Positions 34,426-43,815 of a stretch of DNA of 64,000 bases are shown here, piece by piece (within the stretch, counting starts at the first letter, position 1; each line of letters opens with the position of its first letter). The position numbers and the translations under genes were made by a program. Source of the DNA: JAGGAG01 sp964638035 (GTDB taxonomy: Bacteria > Gemmatimonadota > Gemmatimonadetes > Gemmatimonadales > GWC2-71-9); contig CAZWXD010000011.1 in assembly GCA_964638035.1 (NCBI GenBank), positions 1 through 64,000 on the forward strand. Direction: 5' to 3'. A model generated the notes under the pieces. It did no database searches, was not told the origin of the DNA, and saw nothing but the letters and a program-made list of their open reading frames with translations.

Positions 34426-36189
34426 ATGACACGACTGGCTCTACCCCGACTTCCTGCCGGGCAGCTCCTGACCGTCCTGGCCCTCGCGGCACCCCTCTCT
34501 GCCCAGGCGGTCCCCGACGTCGAGGCCTCCCCCGCAGTCGCGATGGAGGATGCACTCAAGGCCTCGATGGCAGCGAGGCGGCTCCCGGCCATGCGCTTCG
34601 GCGACATTTCAGACGTCCGGGCGGCGGCACGCGGACTCTATGAGGCCGGGGGCTGGACGCCCCTCTGGCTCGACTCGGCGGGGATGCCCACTCCTGCCGC
34701 CAAGGCGTTGGTGGGACGACTGGGGGCCCTGGCGGCCCATGGCCTCGACCCCGACGACTACGATGCCGCGCTGCACAAGCAGGTGCTGGCCCGTATCGAG
34801 GCCGGGACACCCTGGATGGGAACGGTGGCCCTGGCCGAGTTCGACACCCGCCTCACAGCCGATGGCCTGCGCTACCTCGGCGCGATGCGCCACGGAAGGG
34901 TCCGGCTCCGGTGGAAGGATTCGCTCGCGATCGAGCGGTCATTCATGACCGTGCGTCGTGCGCCAACCGATAGCGTCGCCGAGCTGATCTCGGCGCTCCG
35001 GCTGGCCCAGGATCCGGGACGGGAGCTGCTCACCATCGAGGACCGTGGCCCATCCTACCGTGCGTTGCAGGCGGGGCTTGCCGACTACCGCGCACGCGCG
35101 GCGGACACCGCGGGACAGGTACCGCTGCGGCTGCCGACCCGCCTCGTGCCCGGCGCTCACTGGGACGGCATTGCTGCCTTGCGTGCACTGCTGCGCCGCA
35201 CCGGCGACCTCATCGACACGCTGCCAGCGCCGTCGGCGGAGGCTGACACCACCTACTCACCGGAACTGGTGGCCGCGATCAAGCGCCTGCAGCGCCGCGA
35301 GGGCCTTGCGCCCGATGGCGTCATCGGCACGAAGACGGCGCAGCACCTGGCCAACCCATTCCGGACGCCGGTTCGCGCGCTGGTGCTGGCCCTGGAGCGG
35401 GCGCGCACCCTCCCCGACCCTCCCACGGACAGCGTGTACATCGAGGTGAACATCCCCGAGTTCCGGCTCCGGGTGCGGGATCCAATGCGCGACACAACCC
35501 TGTTCGGCATGAACGTGGTCGTGGGCGGAAAGGGCCGGAACGAGACGCCGGAACTCGCCAGCACGGTGGACATGATCGTGTTCAGCCCCACCTGGCGCAT
35601 CCCGCCCAGGATCCTGCGGGAGGACATCATCCCCAAGGTGCTGCAGGACACGAACTACCTGACCAAGCAGGGGATGGAGCTGGTGCGGGACGGCAAGGTG
35701 GTCCAGGCCACCTTCGACAATGTGGCGCTCATCGGCGACTCGGTGGGGGTCCGGCAGCGTTCCGGCGGGGGCAACTCCCTCGGCAAGGTCAAGTTCCTCT
35801 TCGCCAATTCGTACGGCGTGTACCTGCACGATACGCCGACCCGCTCCACCTTCCGCCGGGCCCAGCGGGCCGAGAGCCATGGCTGCGTTCGCCTGGAGGA
35901 TGCGCCGTCCCTGGCGACCTGGCTCCTGCGGGACGACGGGACCTGGGACCAGCAGCGGCTCAGGGAGGCGATGAAGGCCCCGGAGCCGGTGGACGTGGAC
36001 CTCACCGCGACCGTGCCCGTGCGGCTCGTGTACCAGACGGCGTCGCTCGGTCCTCATGGGACCGTCGAGTTCCATCCCGACGTGTATGGGCGCGACCGGT
36101 ACCTCGAGCAGGCGCTCGGGACTGGCTATCCCTTCCCATCCAGGGCCACGCCGTTGCAGCAACTGCAACGTGTGCGGAAAAACCACTGA
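34426..36189 (+). CDS. L,D-transpeptidase, YcbB-type
   Basis: 587 residues from ATG 34426; upstream in-frame codons lie in the divergent gene's signal region. Signal peptide ends LSA|QAVPDVE. Order: a scaffold domain (residues about 50-270), a peptidoglycan-binding PG_binding_1 unit (about 280-310, LQRREGLAPDGVIGTKTAQHL) and a YkuD catalytic domain (about 340-530) with the lid/capping loop typical of YcbB. Catalytic residues are H485 and C487 in ESHGCVRLED, with an upstream YGVYLHDTP His. These enzymes make 3-3 peptide crosslinks in peptidoglycan or attach proteins to it. It is followed by an M15-like peptidase that could trim the same peptides. Confidence 0.93.
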   Translation: MTRLALPRLPAGQLLTVLALAAPLSAQAVPDVEASPAVAMEDALKASMAARRLPAMRFGDISDVRAAARGLYEAGGWTPLWLDSAGMPTPAAKALVGRLGALAAHGLDPDDYDAALHKQVLARIEAGTPWMGTVALAEFDTRLTADGLRYLGAMRHGRVRLRWKDSLAIERSFMTVRRAPTDSVAELISALRLAQDPGRELLTIEDRGPSYRALQAGLADYRARAADTAGQVPLRLPTRLVPGAHWDGIAALRALLRRTGDLIDTLPAPSAEADTTYSPELVAAIKRLQRREGLAPDGVIGTKTAQHLANPFRTPVRALVLALERARTLPDPPTDSVYIEVNIPEFRLRVRDPMRDTTLFGMNVVVGGKGRNETPELASTVDMIVFSPTWRIPPRILREDIIPKVLQDTNYLTKQGMELVRDGKVVQATFDNVALIGDSVGVRQRSGGGNSLGKVKFLFANSYGVYLHDTPTRSTFRRAQRAESHGCVRLEDAPSLATWLLRDDGTWDQQRLREAMKAPEPVDVDLTATVPVRLVYQTASLGPHGTVEFHPDVYGRDRYLEQALGTGYPFPSRATPLQQLQRVRKNH

Positions 36190-36259
36190 CATTCCTTGCG
36201 CGATCGGGCCGCGGCCCGTTTCTTGTCTCCTGACTTCACCGTACCGGACCCGGGGACGC

Positions 36260-37195
36260 ATGATGTTGCAGGCAAGGCCGCGCGGCGCCCGAAGCGCCGC
36301 CCTTCTGGGGGGACTCGTTCTGCCAGCGCTTCTTGCGCTTGGCACGAGCGTGGCCATGGCGCAAGGGGACGCGGTACCGGAGCCGGAACCGGTGGAAGTC
36401 GCGCCGCGCACCGACCTGACCCACCTCCTCGGTGCGAGTGGGCGCGTGCGCCTGATTGCGGCCACCCCGGAACGCCTGGCCAGCGATTCGCTGCTGGCAC
36501 GCGTGTTCGCGGAGCAGGGCATCACCGAGGCCGGGCTGCGGCCGGCGAGCCTGCAGGCGCCAGATGGCTCCCTCCTCACCCTGGCCCTGCTGATCCCGTT
36601 CGAGCAGAAGACCGGTGGGACACTGCAGGGGTACCGCGTGGGCTACTGGCCCAGTGAGAAGCGGGCCTCGGTGCACACGGCGCTGCCGGTGGGCTTCATC
36701 GAGGTCAATGAGCTGACCCAGGATGCGCTGCTGTCACGGCACTTCCGCGCCCGGCAGTTCCTCACCAAGGACCAGTTCGACACCTGGCCCAAGTACCTGC
36801 TGGTGGACCCCAAGCTGCTGGACAAGCTGGAGCTCGTCATTGCCCAGCTGGAGGAAATGGGCCACTCGGCCGGGATCAGGGTGCTGTCGGGCTTCCGCTC
36901 ACCACAGTACAACCAGCGGGGCGTGTGCCGCCGCTGTCGGCGGGCGAAGGACAGCCGGCACATGTACGGGGACGCGGCCGACATCTTCATCGATGCCGAC
37001 AGCAACGGGGTGATGGACGACCTGAACGGTGACGGGAAGGTGACGACCGAGGATGCGCGCTACCTGGCCCGGGTGGTGGAGCGGGTCGAGGCGGCGCACC
37101 CCGAACTGGTGGGCGGGCTCGGCATCTACCGCGCGCGCCGCGGGCATGGCCCCTTCATCCACGTGGACACGCGAGGGCACGTGGCGAGGTGGTAG
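36260..37195 (+). CDS. Exported M15-like (DUF882) peptidase with EF-hand-like insert
   Basis: 311 residues from ATG 36260 (36263 equally possible). The signal peptide ends AMA|QGDAVPE. The C-terminal half has the zinc ligands of the M15/DUF882 fold: H234 and D241 (SRHMYGDAAD) and H301 (FIHVD), with VLSGFRSPQYN before them. Between the ligands is DLNGDGKVTTED (254-265), which fits an EF-hand/dockerin calcium loop, preceded by another acidic stretch. Two CxxC-like cysteines lie in GVCRRCRR. I infer a periplasmic murein peptidase that cuts peptide stems, possibly calcium stabilised. It is in tandem with the L,D-transpeptidase. Confidence 0.85.
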   Translation: MMLQARPRGARSAALLGGLVLPALLALGTSVAMAQGDAVPEPEPVEVAPRTDLTHLLGASGRVRLIAATPERLASDSLLARVFAEQGITEAGLRPASLQAPDGSLLTLALLIPFEQKTGGTLQGYRVGYWPSEKRASVHTALPVGFIEVNELTQDALLSRHFRARQFLTKDQFDTWPKYLLVDPKLLDKLELVIAQLEEMGHSAGIRVLSGFRSPQYNQRGVCRRCRRAKDSRHMYGDAADIFIDADSNGVMDDLNGDGKVTTEDARYLARVVERVEAAHPELVGGLGIYRARRGHGPFIHVDTRGHVARW

Positions 37196-37200
37196 AAGAG

Positions 37201-37352
37201 GGCGTCAGGGCGTCAGGGCGTCAGGGCGTCAGGGCGTCAAGATGCCTGGAAAAACGTGCGGGGCGGTCCATCGGACCGCCCCGCACTGTCATCCACCTTG
37301 ACGTCCTGACGTCCTGACGTCCTGACGTCCTGACGCCTTGACGCCCTGACGC
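37201..37352. repeat. Two opposed tandem arrays of a GCGTCAGGG unit flanking a hairpin
   Basis: Left array (37201-37241): four and a half copies of GCGTCAGGG. Right array (37296-37352): six to seven copies of the complementary unit (TCCTGACG, with CCTTGACGC and CCCTGACGC variants). The arrays are inverted with respect to each other around the terminator at 37250-37286, so the whole gap can fold as one long cruciform. Nothing here codes for protein. The right array abuts the stop of the M28 gene. Confidence 0.8.
37250..37286 (-). terminator. Terminator of the M28 peptidase gene
   Basis: A perfect 14-bp stem (GTGCGGGGCGGTCC/GGACCGCCCCGCAC, 3-base loop) is followed on the minus strand by TTTTT. 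It may act on the plus-strand gene too, but without a T-tract on that side. Confidence 0.75.
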
Positions 37353-39077
37353 CTACTGCCGGCACTGCCCGTTCGGGTCGGGCTTCGGCTTGTCCACCAC
37401 CGGCCGGTGGTCGGCGTTGGCCACGCCCAGCGCCACGGTGGACACGAAGGTGGCGATGCGCGCCATCTTCGGGAAGTTGATGTACTCGACCTCGTCGGTG
37501 GACTCGTGGTAGTCGCGGTGCACACCCGTGGTGAAGAACACGACCGGAATCCCCCAGCGCGCGTACATGTAGTGGTCGCTGCGGCAGTAGATGTTGGCCG
37601 GGTGGCCATTCTGGTCGAAGGTGTAGTCGAACTGGAAGCCGAAGTGTCCGTCGGTGTTCACCCTCTCGACCAGGTCACCCAGCTCGGTGGAGAGGCGGCG
37701 CGAACCCACCAGTTGCAGGTAGTCGGGACCACCCACGGTGCCCGGCTCACCCAGCACCATGTCGGTGGCATCGCCACGGCCCACCATGTCCATGTTGAGC
37801 TGCGCCACGATCGAGTCGCGCGGGACGGTGGGGTTGTCGGTGAAGTACTTCGAGCCCCAGAGGCCCTTTTCCTCGCCGGTGTGCCACACGAACAGCACCG
37901 AGCGCTTCGGCCGCACCTTCGACTGCTGCAGGGCCTGGGCGATCGCCAGCACGGTCACGGTGCCGGAGCCGTCGTCATCGGCACCGTTCCGGACCGAGTC
38001 GAGGCGCGGCTTCCGGGTCTTCCGCAGGCTGTCCAGGATGGCCTTGACCTTCACCATCTCCTCAGCGGTGGCGGTGCGCATCTCGCTTTCGGCGCCAGCC
38101 GGCCGCACGACCGTATTGAAGGCGCGCAGCGAATCGTGGTCCACCACGACCGACGACATGCCGACATGGTCGTTGTGCGCGCCGATGGCGACGTACTCGC
38201 CCTTGAGCTTCGGGTCGCTCCCCGGGATCATGCCGATGACATTCCGTGCCGGGAACGCCACCGGGCCGCTCACGGTCGAGATGTTCGCGTTCACCGGACG
38301 GCCCGCAGCGCCTGGCGACAGGGTGGCGGGGCTGGCACCCAGGACCTTCGTGGCGGCGCCCTCGGTCAGCATCATGGCGAAGAGCTTTCCGCCGGTGCGG
38401 GCCTGCGGCTCGGCCGACTTGAGGGCCATCTGCGGCTTGCCCAGGAAGTCGAGCACCGGGGGCGGCACGTCCTCCAGCGCCACGATCGCGATTGCCGCGG
38501 CGTCGGCATAGCGCTTGTCGAGCGACCGCCAGAACTGCCACGTCGGCTGCCCGCCCGATCCCAGCGGCGGAAGGAGCACGACCACCTTGCCCTTCACCTG
38601 TTCGGCGGACACCGTCGAGACCGAATCGCCCAGCCGGCCGCCAAAGACCGATGGGATGTCCGTGCCGGTGAGCCCGGGCGCGAACCCGAGTTGGGGGATG
38701 CCGCCAAAGCTGATGTAGTCGGTGTTGAGGACCAGCGGTGCACCACCGGCTGCCAGCGTGGAGTTTCGGTCCACGCCCCGCTCCACCAGGGGCACTTCCT
38801 GGAACCAGGTGCCGTTCTCGCCCGCCGGCTTCAGGCCGATCTTCTGCGCCTGTGCCGCAATCCACGCGGTGCCCTTGAAGTTGCCCCGGGTGCCGGCTTC
38901 CCGGCCCTCCATCGAATCGTGGGCAAAGGCGGTCAGCTCGGCCCGCATGGTCGCGGGCGACGCCGCCGGAAAGGGACCGGCCGGGCTGGGCTGGGACGGG
39001 GCGGGGGTGGTCGTGCCGCCGCCGCAGGCGGCCAGGGCGAGGCCCACCAGGACCGAACCCAGGTGACGATTGCTCAA
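37353..39077 (-). CDS. M28 family peptidase lipoprotein with PA domain
   Basis: 574 residues. The start is a TTG at 39077 preceded by CAGGAGAG 7 bases upstream, an unusual start codon with a strong ribosome site. The N-terminus (LVGLALAACGGG) is a lipobox. A protease-associated domain lies at about residues 130-260. Zinc ligands of the M28 core: GAHNDHVGM, NGADDDGSGT, HTGEEKGLWGS, NMDMVGRGD and, at the end, HRDYHESTDEVEYINF. The final motif is HxSxDE rather than WHTxDD, so this is an ordinary aminopeptidase-type member, unlike the gene coupled to sprA. Probably a periplasmic or surface exopeptidase for nutrient peptides. Confidence 0.9.
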   Translation of the reverse strand: MSNRHLGSVLVGLALAACGGGTTTPAPSQPSPAGPFPAASPATMRAELTAFAHDSMEGREAGTRGNFKGTAWIAAQAQKIGLKPAGENGTWFQEVPLVERGVDRNSTLAAGGAPLVLNTDYISFGGIPQLGFAPGLTGTDIPSVFGGRLGDSVSTVSAEQVKGKVVVLLPPLGSGGQPTWQFWRSLDKRYADAAAIAIVALEDVPPPVLDFLGKPQMALKSAEPQARTGGKLFAMMLTEGAATKVLGASPATLSPGAAGRPVNANISTVSGPVAFPARNVIGMIPGSDPKLKGEYVAIGAHNDHVGMSSVVVDHDSLRAFNTVVRPAGAESEMRTATAEEMVKVKAILDSLRKTRKPRLDSVRNGADDDGSGTVTVLAIAQALQQSKVRPKRSVLFVWHTGEEKGLWGSKYFTDNPTVPRDSIVAQLNMDMVGRGDATDMVLGEPGTVGGPDYLQLVGSRRLSTELGDLVERVNTDGHFGFQFDYTFDQNGHPANIYCRSDHYMYARWGIPVVFFTTGVHRDYHESTDEVEYINFPKMARIATFVSTVALGVANADHRPVVDKPKPDPNGQCRQ

Positions 39078-39247
39078 GTAGCTCTCCTGAGAGGGTGCAT
39101 GACAGACATGGTGCCGCCCATACGACAGGAGGGGCAGAAAGTTCCCGGCTGGCGCAGCCCCTTGGGTACCAGCAGCCCGGCGCTAGATTTCCCCCGGCGA
39201 ACCCGCCGTGCGCGTGGCGACTTCGGGATATCTTCAGGGGGTGGCTG

Positions 39248-40354
39248 ATGGTGATGGGCGGCGTGGCCGAACCGCGTGCGAGCTCTCCCGAGCGGGAGCG
39301 GGAAGATGCGAGCACTACCCTGCTGCGGCAGACGTTCGACCAGGTCAAGGACCTCATGACCCCACGGCGCGCCGTGTACTGGGCTGACCTGGGCTTGAGT
39401 GTGCTCCTGGGCTATGCCAGTTTCGCGGTCGCCGTCGCCTCGTCGTCGCCATGGCTGGCGGCGGCGGCCTTCGTGGTCGCGGTGCTCGCCCTCTATCGCG
39501 GCCTCTCGTTTGTGCATGAACTCACCCACCTGCGCTCCGGCGCCGTCCCGGGCTTCGATTGGGCGTGGAACGCCACCATCGGCGTCCCGCTGCTGGTGCC
39601 ATCGTTCATGTACGACGGCGTGCACCAATTGCACCACGCCAAGACCCGTTACGGCACGGCCGACGACCCCGAGTACCTGCCGCTGGCCTGGCGATCGCCG
39701 GCATACCTCGTGTGGTTCATCATGTGCTCGGTGCTGGCGCCCGTGGTCGTCGTGGTGCGGTTCGGCATCCTGACCCCCCTGTCGCTGGTGATTCCCGCCG
39801 TGCGGCGCTTCAACGTGGCGCAGGCCTCATCGCTCGTCATCAACCCGGGGTTCCGGCGGAAGCCCCCACGCCCGCAGGACCTGCCGCGTTGGTGGACGCT
39901 CGAGCTGCTGTGCTTTGCCTGGGTGTGGACCTTCATCGGCCTGGTAGTGTCCGGGGTGATTCCCCTGCGCGTCGCGCTCCTCGCGGTGGCGCTTGCCGCG
40001 GCGGTGGCGTTGTCCAACCAGGTGCGGACCCTGGCGGCGCACCTCTGGGACAACGAGCACGGCGAGGAGATGACCATCGAGGAGCAGCTCCTCGACTCGG
40101 TGAACGTCCCGGGCTTCGCCCCGTGGGCGTCGCTCTGGGCGCCGGTGGGCCTCCGCTATCACGGGTTGCACCACCTGCTCCCGGGCCTCCCCTACCACAA
40201 CCTGGGGTCGGCGCACCGCCGGCTGGTGGGTGTGGTGCCGGGCGCGTCACCGTACCGGCGCACGCTCTACGACGGGCTGGTGCACGTGCTGGACATCCTG
40301 TTCCACAAGAGCGCCGCGCGGACGAAGGCCAGGAAGCGGCGGGCGCTCGTCTGA
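39248..40354 (+). CDS. Fatty acid desaturase family protein
   Basis: 368 residues from ATG 39248 (39254 also possible; CAGGGGGTGG precedes). A membrane di-iron enzyme with three His boxes: H90ELTH94, H126QLHH130 and H305GLHH309, the last within YHGLHHLLPGLPYHNLG. Four hydrophobic helices (about 45-80, 100-118, 150-175, 215-250) fit the desaturase topology. It could desaturate membrane lipid acyl chains or hydroxylate a carotenoid or sphingolipid-like substrate; the sequence does not decide. The next gene starts 4 bases later. Confidence 0.85.
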   Translation: MVMGGVAEPRASSPEREREDASTTLLRQTFDQVKDLMTPRRAVYWADLGLSVLLGYASFAVAVASSSPWLAAAAFVVAVLALYRGLSFVHELTHLRSGAVPGFDWAWNATIGVPLLVPSFMYDGVHQLHHAKTRYGTADDPEYLPLAWRSPAYLVWFIMCSVLAPVVVVVRFGILTPLSLVIPAVRRFNVAQASSLVINPGFRRKPPRPQDLPRWWTLELLCFAWVWTFIGLVVSGVIPLRVALLAVALAAAVALSNQVRTLAAHLWDNEHGEEMTIEEQLLDSVNVPGFAPWASLWAPVGLRYHGLHHLLPGLPYHNLGSAHRRLVGVVPGASPYRRTLYDGLVHVLDILFHKSAARTKARKRRALV

Positions 40355-40358
40355 CCGC

Positions 40359-40988
40359 ATGAACATTGGCGTGATTGGCGCCGGCAACGTGGGCGGTGCC
40401 CTCGGCGGGCTGTGGGCCGCGCGGGGGCACCGCGTGCGTTTTGCCCGACGGCGCGCGGCGGCGGGCGTGCCGGCCGGAGCGTTGTCGGGCGACGTGGCGG
40501 TGACCGACGTGCCGGCGGCCGTGCAGTTCGGGGATGCCGTCCTGCTGGCGACGCCGTGGGACGTCACCGAGGAGGTGCTCCGTGCCGCCGGTGACTTCGG
40601 CGGCCGCGTCCTCATCGATGCCACCAACCCGATCGTGCCCGGCCTCCAGCTCGCCGTGGGGCTCACCGGATCGGGCGGTGAGCTGGTCGCGGGATGGGCC
40701 CGTGGCGCGCGGGTGGTGAAGTGCTTCAATACCCTCGGGGCCAACGCCTTCGCGCGGCCGGGCACGGGCCCCGACCAGGCCAGCCTCTTCTTTTGCGGCG
40801 ATGATCCCGATGCCAAGGCCACGGTGCGTGGGCTGGGCGCGGAACTGGGCTTCGACATGGTGGACTGCGGGCCACTGGCTGCGGCAAGGTTCACCGAACC
40901 GCTTGCCATGCTGTGGATCTCCCTCTCGATGCAACCCGGCATCGGGCGCGAGATCGCCTTCCGGCTCCTGCGCCGCGCTGGGGAATAG
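40359..40988 (+). CDS. NADPH-dependent F420 reductase-like NAD(P)-binding protein
   Basis: 209 residues. The Rossmann start MNIGVIGAGNVGGALGGLWA has the GxGxxG dinucleotide loop; the following FARRR suggests NADP preference. Later motifs (VLLATPWDVTEEVL, VLIDATNPIVPG, ARVVKCFNTLGANAF) match the F420_oxidored/pyrroline-5-carboxylate-reductase-like family usually annotated as NAD(P)-binding domain protein. The true substrate is unknown and F420 use is unproven. It is probably co-transcribed with the desaturase. Confidence 0.8.
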   Translation: MNIGVIGAGNVGGALGGLWAARGHRVRFARRRAAAGVPAGALSGDVAVTDVPAAVQFGDAVLLATPWDVTEEVLRAAGDFGGRVLIDATNPIVPGLQLAVGLTGSGGELVAGWARGARVVKCFNTLGANAFARPGTGPDQASLFFCGDDPDAKATVRGLGAELGFDMVDCGPLAAARFTEPLAMLWISLSMQPGIGREIAFRLLRRAGE

Positions 40989-41041
40989 CTCGACCTGTTC
41001 CAGCGCTTGATCCTCCGGGCCCACCGGGCCACCCTTCTCCC

Positions 41042-43336
41042 ATGAAGCTTGTCCCATCCCTTGCGCTCGTGGCGCTTTCGCTGGCGCCATCCACCGCCGC
41101 ACTCCCGACCGGGCAGCCACGGCCGACCGCAGCGCGCCTGGACTCCGCCGTCACGGCAGCGCGGGAGGCGCTGGGCGCGGGGCGGCCGTGGCGTGCCACC
41201 CGCCTGCTGGTGCCGCTCCTGCGCGACTCGGCGCTGCGCACCCCCGAGGTGGAGTACCTGGCGGCGCGTGCCGCGGTGGGATGGCAGGGCTGGCGTGAAA
41301 CGACGCGGCTCCTGGGCAGTGCTGGCTGGCTCGACACCGCCTTCGCGGGGGAGGGCCACGAGCTGCTGGCCCGGGCGTGGCTCGGCCTCGGGAAGGACAG
41401 CAATGCCGTGCGCAGCGCGCGGCGGGCGGTGGACCAGGCTTCCTCTGATTCCGCGCGAGGCGCGCGCCTGGTGCTCCTGGGCCTGGCGTCGGAAGGTGCC
41501 GGCGACTGGGCGGGAGCGCTGGCGGCATGGACCGCCGCGCGCCCCCTCCTTCCCTCGATTGGCGACTGGCTTGCAGTGCGAGCGATTGCGGTGACGCCGG
41601 ACTCGGCGGGCCGCGCGGCCCTTTCCGCAACCATCCTCGATTCGCTTCCGCGATCGCGCTGGCCAGTGGCCGACGCCACGGGCTTCCTGCGCGCCGGGGA
41701 CAGTGCGGGGGCCATCATGCGGTTTGCCTCGGCGGGCAGCTCGATCCGTGCCTTGCAGCTACGCCATGCAATGGCCGATTCGGCGGGGCGCGCCGGGCTC
41801 CGGAACGAGCTCGTGGCCTTCATCGAGGACCGGAGCGGCACGTCGGCGGCACGTTCCGCCGTGAACCTGCTGGACAGCCTGGGCCTTCCGCTCACGCTGG
41901 CGGAGCACCTCACCATTGCGCGAAGCGCCACCAGGTCGGGCCCCCTGGCTCGTGCGAGCAAGGCCTATGGTGCTGCATTCGCGATCCGGGAACCGACCGC
42001 CGAGCAGCGGTATGCGCTGGCGGAGGTGTACTTCCGCCAGGGACGCTACGACGAGGCGATTGCCCAGTACCGGAAGGTGCGCACACCCGCCGGCCTGGCG
42101 GCCGCCGCGTCGTATCGTGCGGCACGCGCCATGGTGCGTGACGGCCGAGCGGGTGAGGGGCGCACGGTGCTGGGGCAGATCGTGAAGAAGTGGCCCAGGG
42201 ACTCCTCGGCGGCACAGGCGCTGTACCTCCTGGCCGACCTCTCGACCGACGATCGCCACGATGGTGAGGCGCGGAGGTACTACGCCCGTATCGTGCGGGA
42301 ACACCCGAAGAGCCGCCTCGCCGCGCCCGCGGCCTTCCGCGCCGGACTGATCGCGTTCGCGGACGGGCGGCTCGAGGTGGCCGGGACGGAGCTGGACGAA
42401 CTCGACAAGCGCTACCCGAACCACAACGAGGCGACGGCCGCAGTGTACTGGGCGGGGCGGGCCTGGGGCGCGGCAGGTGACGAGGCGCGCGCGCGGGAGC
42501 GATGGAGCGAGGTCATCGCACGGGACTCGGCGTCGTACTACGCGGACCTGAGTGCCCGGCGCCTTGGCCTGGCGGGGTGGGCCCCCGCGGTCGCGCCCGA
42601 CACCTTTGTCGCGGTTCCCGAGCTGGACCGTGGGGTGGCGCGTGCCGCGCTGCTGGCGCACCTCATGCTGGACGACGAGGCCCGGGCGGAGCGTGCGCGG
42701 GTGGGGCGCCTGGCGCGGGGGTCAGCGGAGCAACTGCTGGCGGCCGCACACCTCCTGCAGCAGCAGGGCTACCCATCGGAGGCGATCACGCTGGCACGAC
42801 GGGCCCAGTCCGCAGGTGCCGCCCGTGATGCGCGACTCTACCGGTTGCTCTACCCGCTGGGCTTCCCGCTGGCGCTGATGGGAGAGTCGGAACGGAATGG
42901 CGTGGACCCGACGCTGGTGGCGGCACTCATCCGGCAGGAGTCGCTCTTCAACCCGGCGGCGACCTCGTCAGCGGGCGCGCGCGGGCTGATGCAGGTGATG
43001 CCCGACCTGGGCCGGCGGGTGGCGCGGGGGCTGGGCTACGAGGGATGGGACCCGGTCCTGCTCTGGGAAGGGGATGCCAACCTGGAAATCGGCACCACGC
43101 ACCTCAAGGAACTGGTGGATGCCCAGGGCAACCTCGTGGAGGTGCTGGCAGCGTACAACGCGGGGGCGCACCGCGTCGCGCGGTGGCGGACCCGGCTTGG
43201 CGCGGACGACCAGGAATTGTTCGCGGAGCGGATCCCGTTCGTGGAGACGCGGGACTACGTGCGGATCATCCAGCGAAATCAGGCGTTGTACCGTGCGCTG
43301 TACCCCGCCGTCGCCTCCCCCGTACAGGGAGGCTAG
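41042..43336 (+). CDS. Lytic murein transglycosylase, Slt70-like with helical repeats
   Basis: 764 residues from ATG 41042. The signal peptide (LVPSLALVALSLAPSTAA) is followed by some 550 residues of TPR/Sel1-like helical repeats (for example AEVYFRQGRYDEAIAQYRKV and LYLLADLSTDDRHDGEARRYYA), which form the ring of Slt-type enzymes. The catalytic SLT domain (about 615-755) has E633 in LIRQESLFNPAATSSAGARG, then LMQVMP and AYNAGAHRVARW. It cleaves peptidoglycan to 1,6-anhydro-muropeptides in the periplasm. It overlaps the convergent DUF983 gene by 4 bases. Confidence 0.92.
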   Translation: MKLVPSLALVALSLAPSTAALPTGQPRPTAARLDSAVTAAREALGAGRPWRATRLLVPLLRDSALRTPEVEYLAARAAVGWQGWRETTRLLGSAGWLDTAFAGEGHELLARAWLGLGKDSNAVRSARRAVDQASSDSARGARLVLLGLASEGAGDWAGALAAWTAARPLLPSIGDWLAVRAIAVTPDSAGRAALSATILDSLPRSRWPVADATGFLRAGDSAGAIMRFASAGSSIRALQLRHAMADSAGRAGLRNELVAFIEDRSGTSAARSAVNLLDSLGLPLTLAEHLTIARSATRSGPLARASKAYGAAFAIREPTAEQRYALAEVYFRQGRYDEAIAQYRKVRTPAGLAAAASYRAARAMVRDGRAGEGRTVLGQIVKKWPRDSSAAQALYLLADLSTDDRHDGEARRYYARIVREHPKSRLAAPAAFRAGLIAFADGRLEVAGTELDELDKRYPNHNEATAAVYWAGRAWGAAGDEARARERWSEVIARDSASYYADLSARRLGLAGWAPAVAPDTFVAVPELDRGVARAALLAHLMLDDEARAERARVGRLARGSAEQLLAAAHLLQQQGYPSEAITLARRAQSAGAARDARLYRLLYPLGFPLALMGESERNGVDPTLVAALIRQESLFNPAATSSAGARGLMQVMPDLGRRVARGLGYEGWDPVLLWEGDANLEIGTTHLKELVDAQGNLVEVLAAYNAGAHRVARWRTRLGADDQELFAERIPFVETRDYVRIIQRNQALYRALYPAVASPVQGG

Positions 43337-43722
43337 GGCGAGAAGTCCCCGGCCTGCGCGGGACGGAACGTCAGGTCGAACGCCAGGAAGAGCAGCTTGG
43401 TGAACGGGTAGAACAGCAGCGGCGCCAGGAGCATGAACACCGCCGCCGTCCACGTGAGGAGGTCCCACGGCGGGGTGGGCCAGCGCCAGACGATGATGGC
43501 ACCGAAGAGGGCGACGAAAGCCAGTTCCGCGCCAACCAGGTTGAACATGTAGCTCCCCACCCGGTAGCCCTCCTCGCCACGCTCCACCTTGAGCCCGCAG
43601 GTGGGACACCGGGGCCGGGCCGTGAACCAGCCGGAATACATGTCGCCGCCCCCGCAGTGCGGGCACCGCAGGGCGATGGCGCGGGTGGCCATGAGGAGTG
43701 GGTGGGGGCGTCGCGCTGGCAT
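43333..43722 (-). CDS. DUF983 family protein
   Basis: 129 residues from ATG 43722 (a TTG at 43731 and an ATG at 43692 are alternatives; no clear Shine-Dalgarno). Two CxxC pairs near the N-terminus (RCPHCGGGDMY and RCPTCGLKVERGEEG) form a zinc ribbon, followed by two membrane helices (ELAFVALFGAIIVW and LLTWTAAVFMLLAPLLF). This is the DUF983 pattern, a family often near cytochrome oxidase genes; function unknown. Confidence 0.85.
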   Translation of the reverse strand: MPARRPHPLLMATRAIALRCPHCGGGDMYSGWFTARPRCPTCGLKVERGEEGYRVGSYMFNLVGAELAFVALFGAIIVWRWPTPPWDLLTWTAAVFMLLAPLLFYPFTKLLFLAFDLTFRPAQAGDFSP

Positions 43723-43815
43723 TCGGCTCAAGACTAAGCGGGGGGCCCTGACCGGCGCTCCGCGGCCCGCGCGCCCTACCCGCTCCGTTCACCCCGTCAT
43801 ATCGTTCCCCTCTTG

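Noticed and set aside
37201..37352. Possible CRISPR array
   Set aside because: Units are 9 bases, adjacent, and without spacers; there are no cas genes. It is a tandem repeat.
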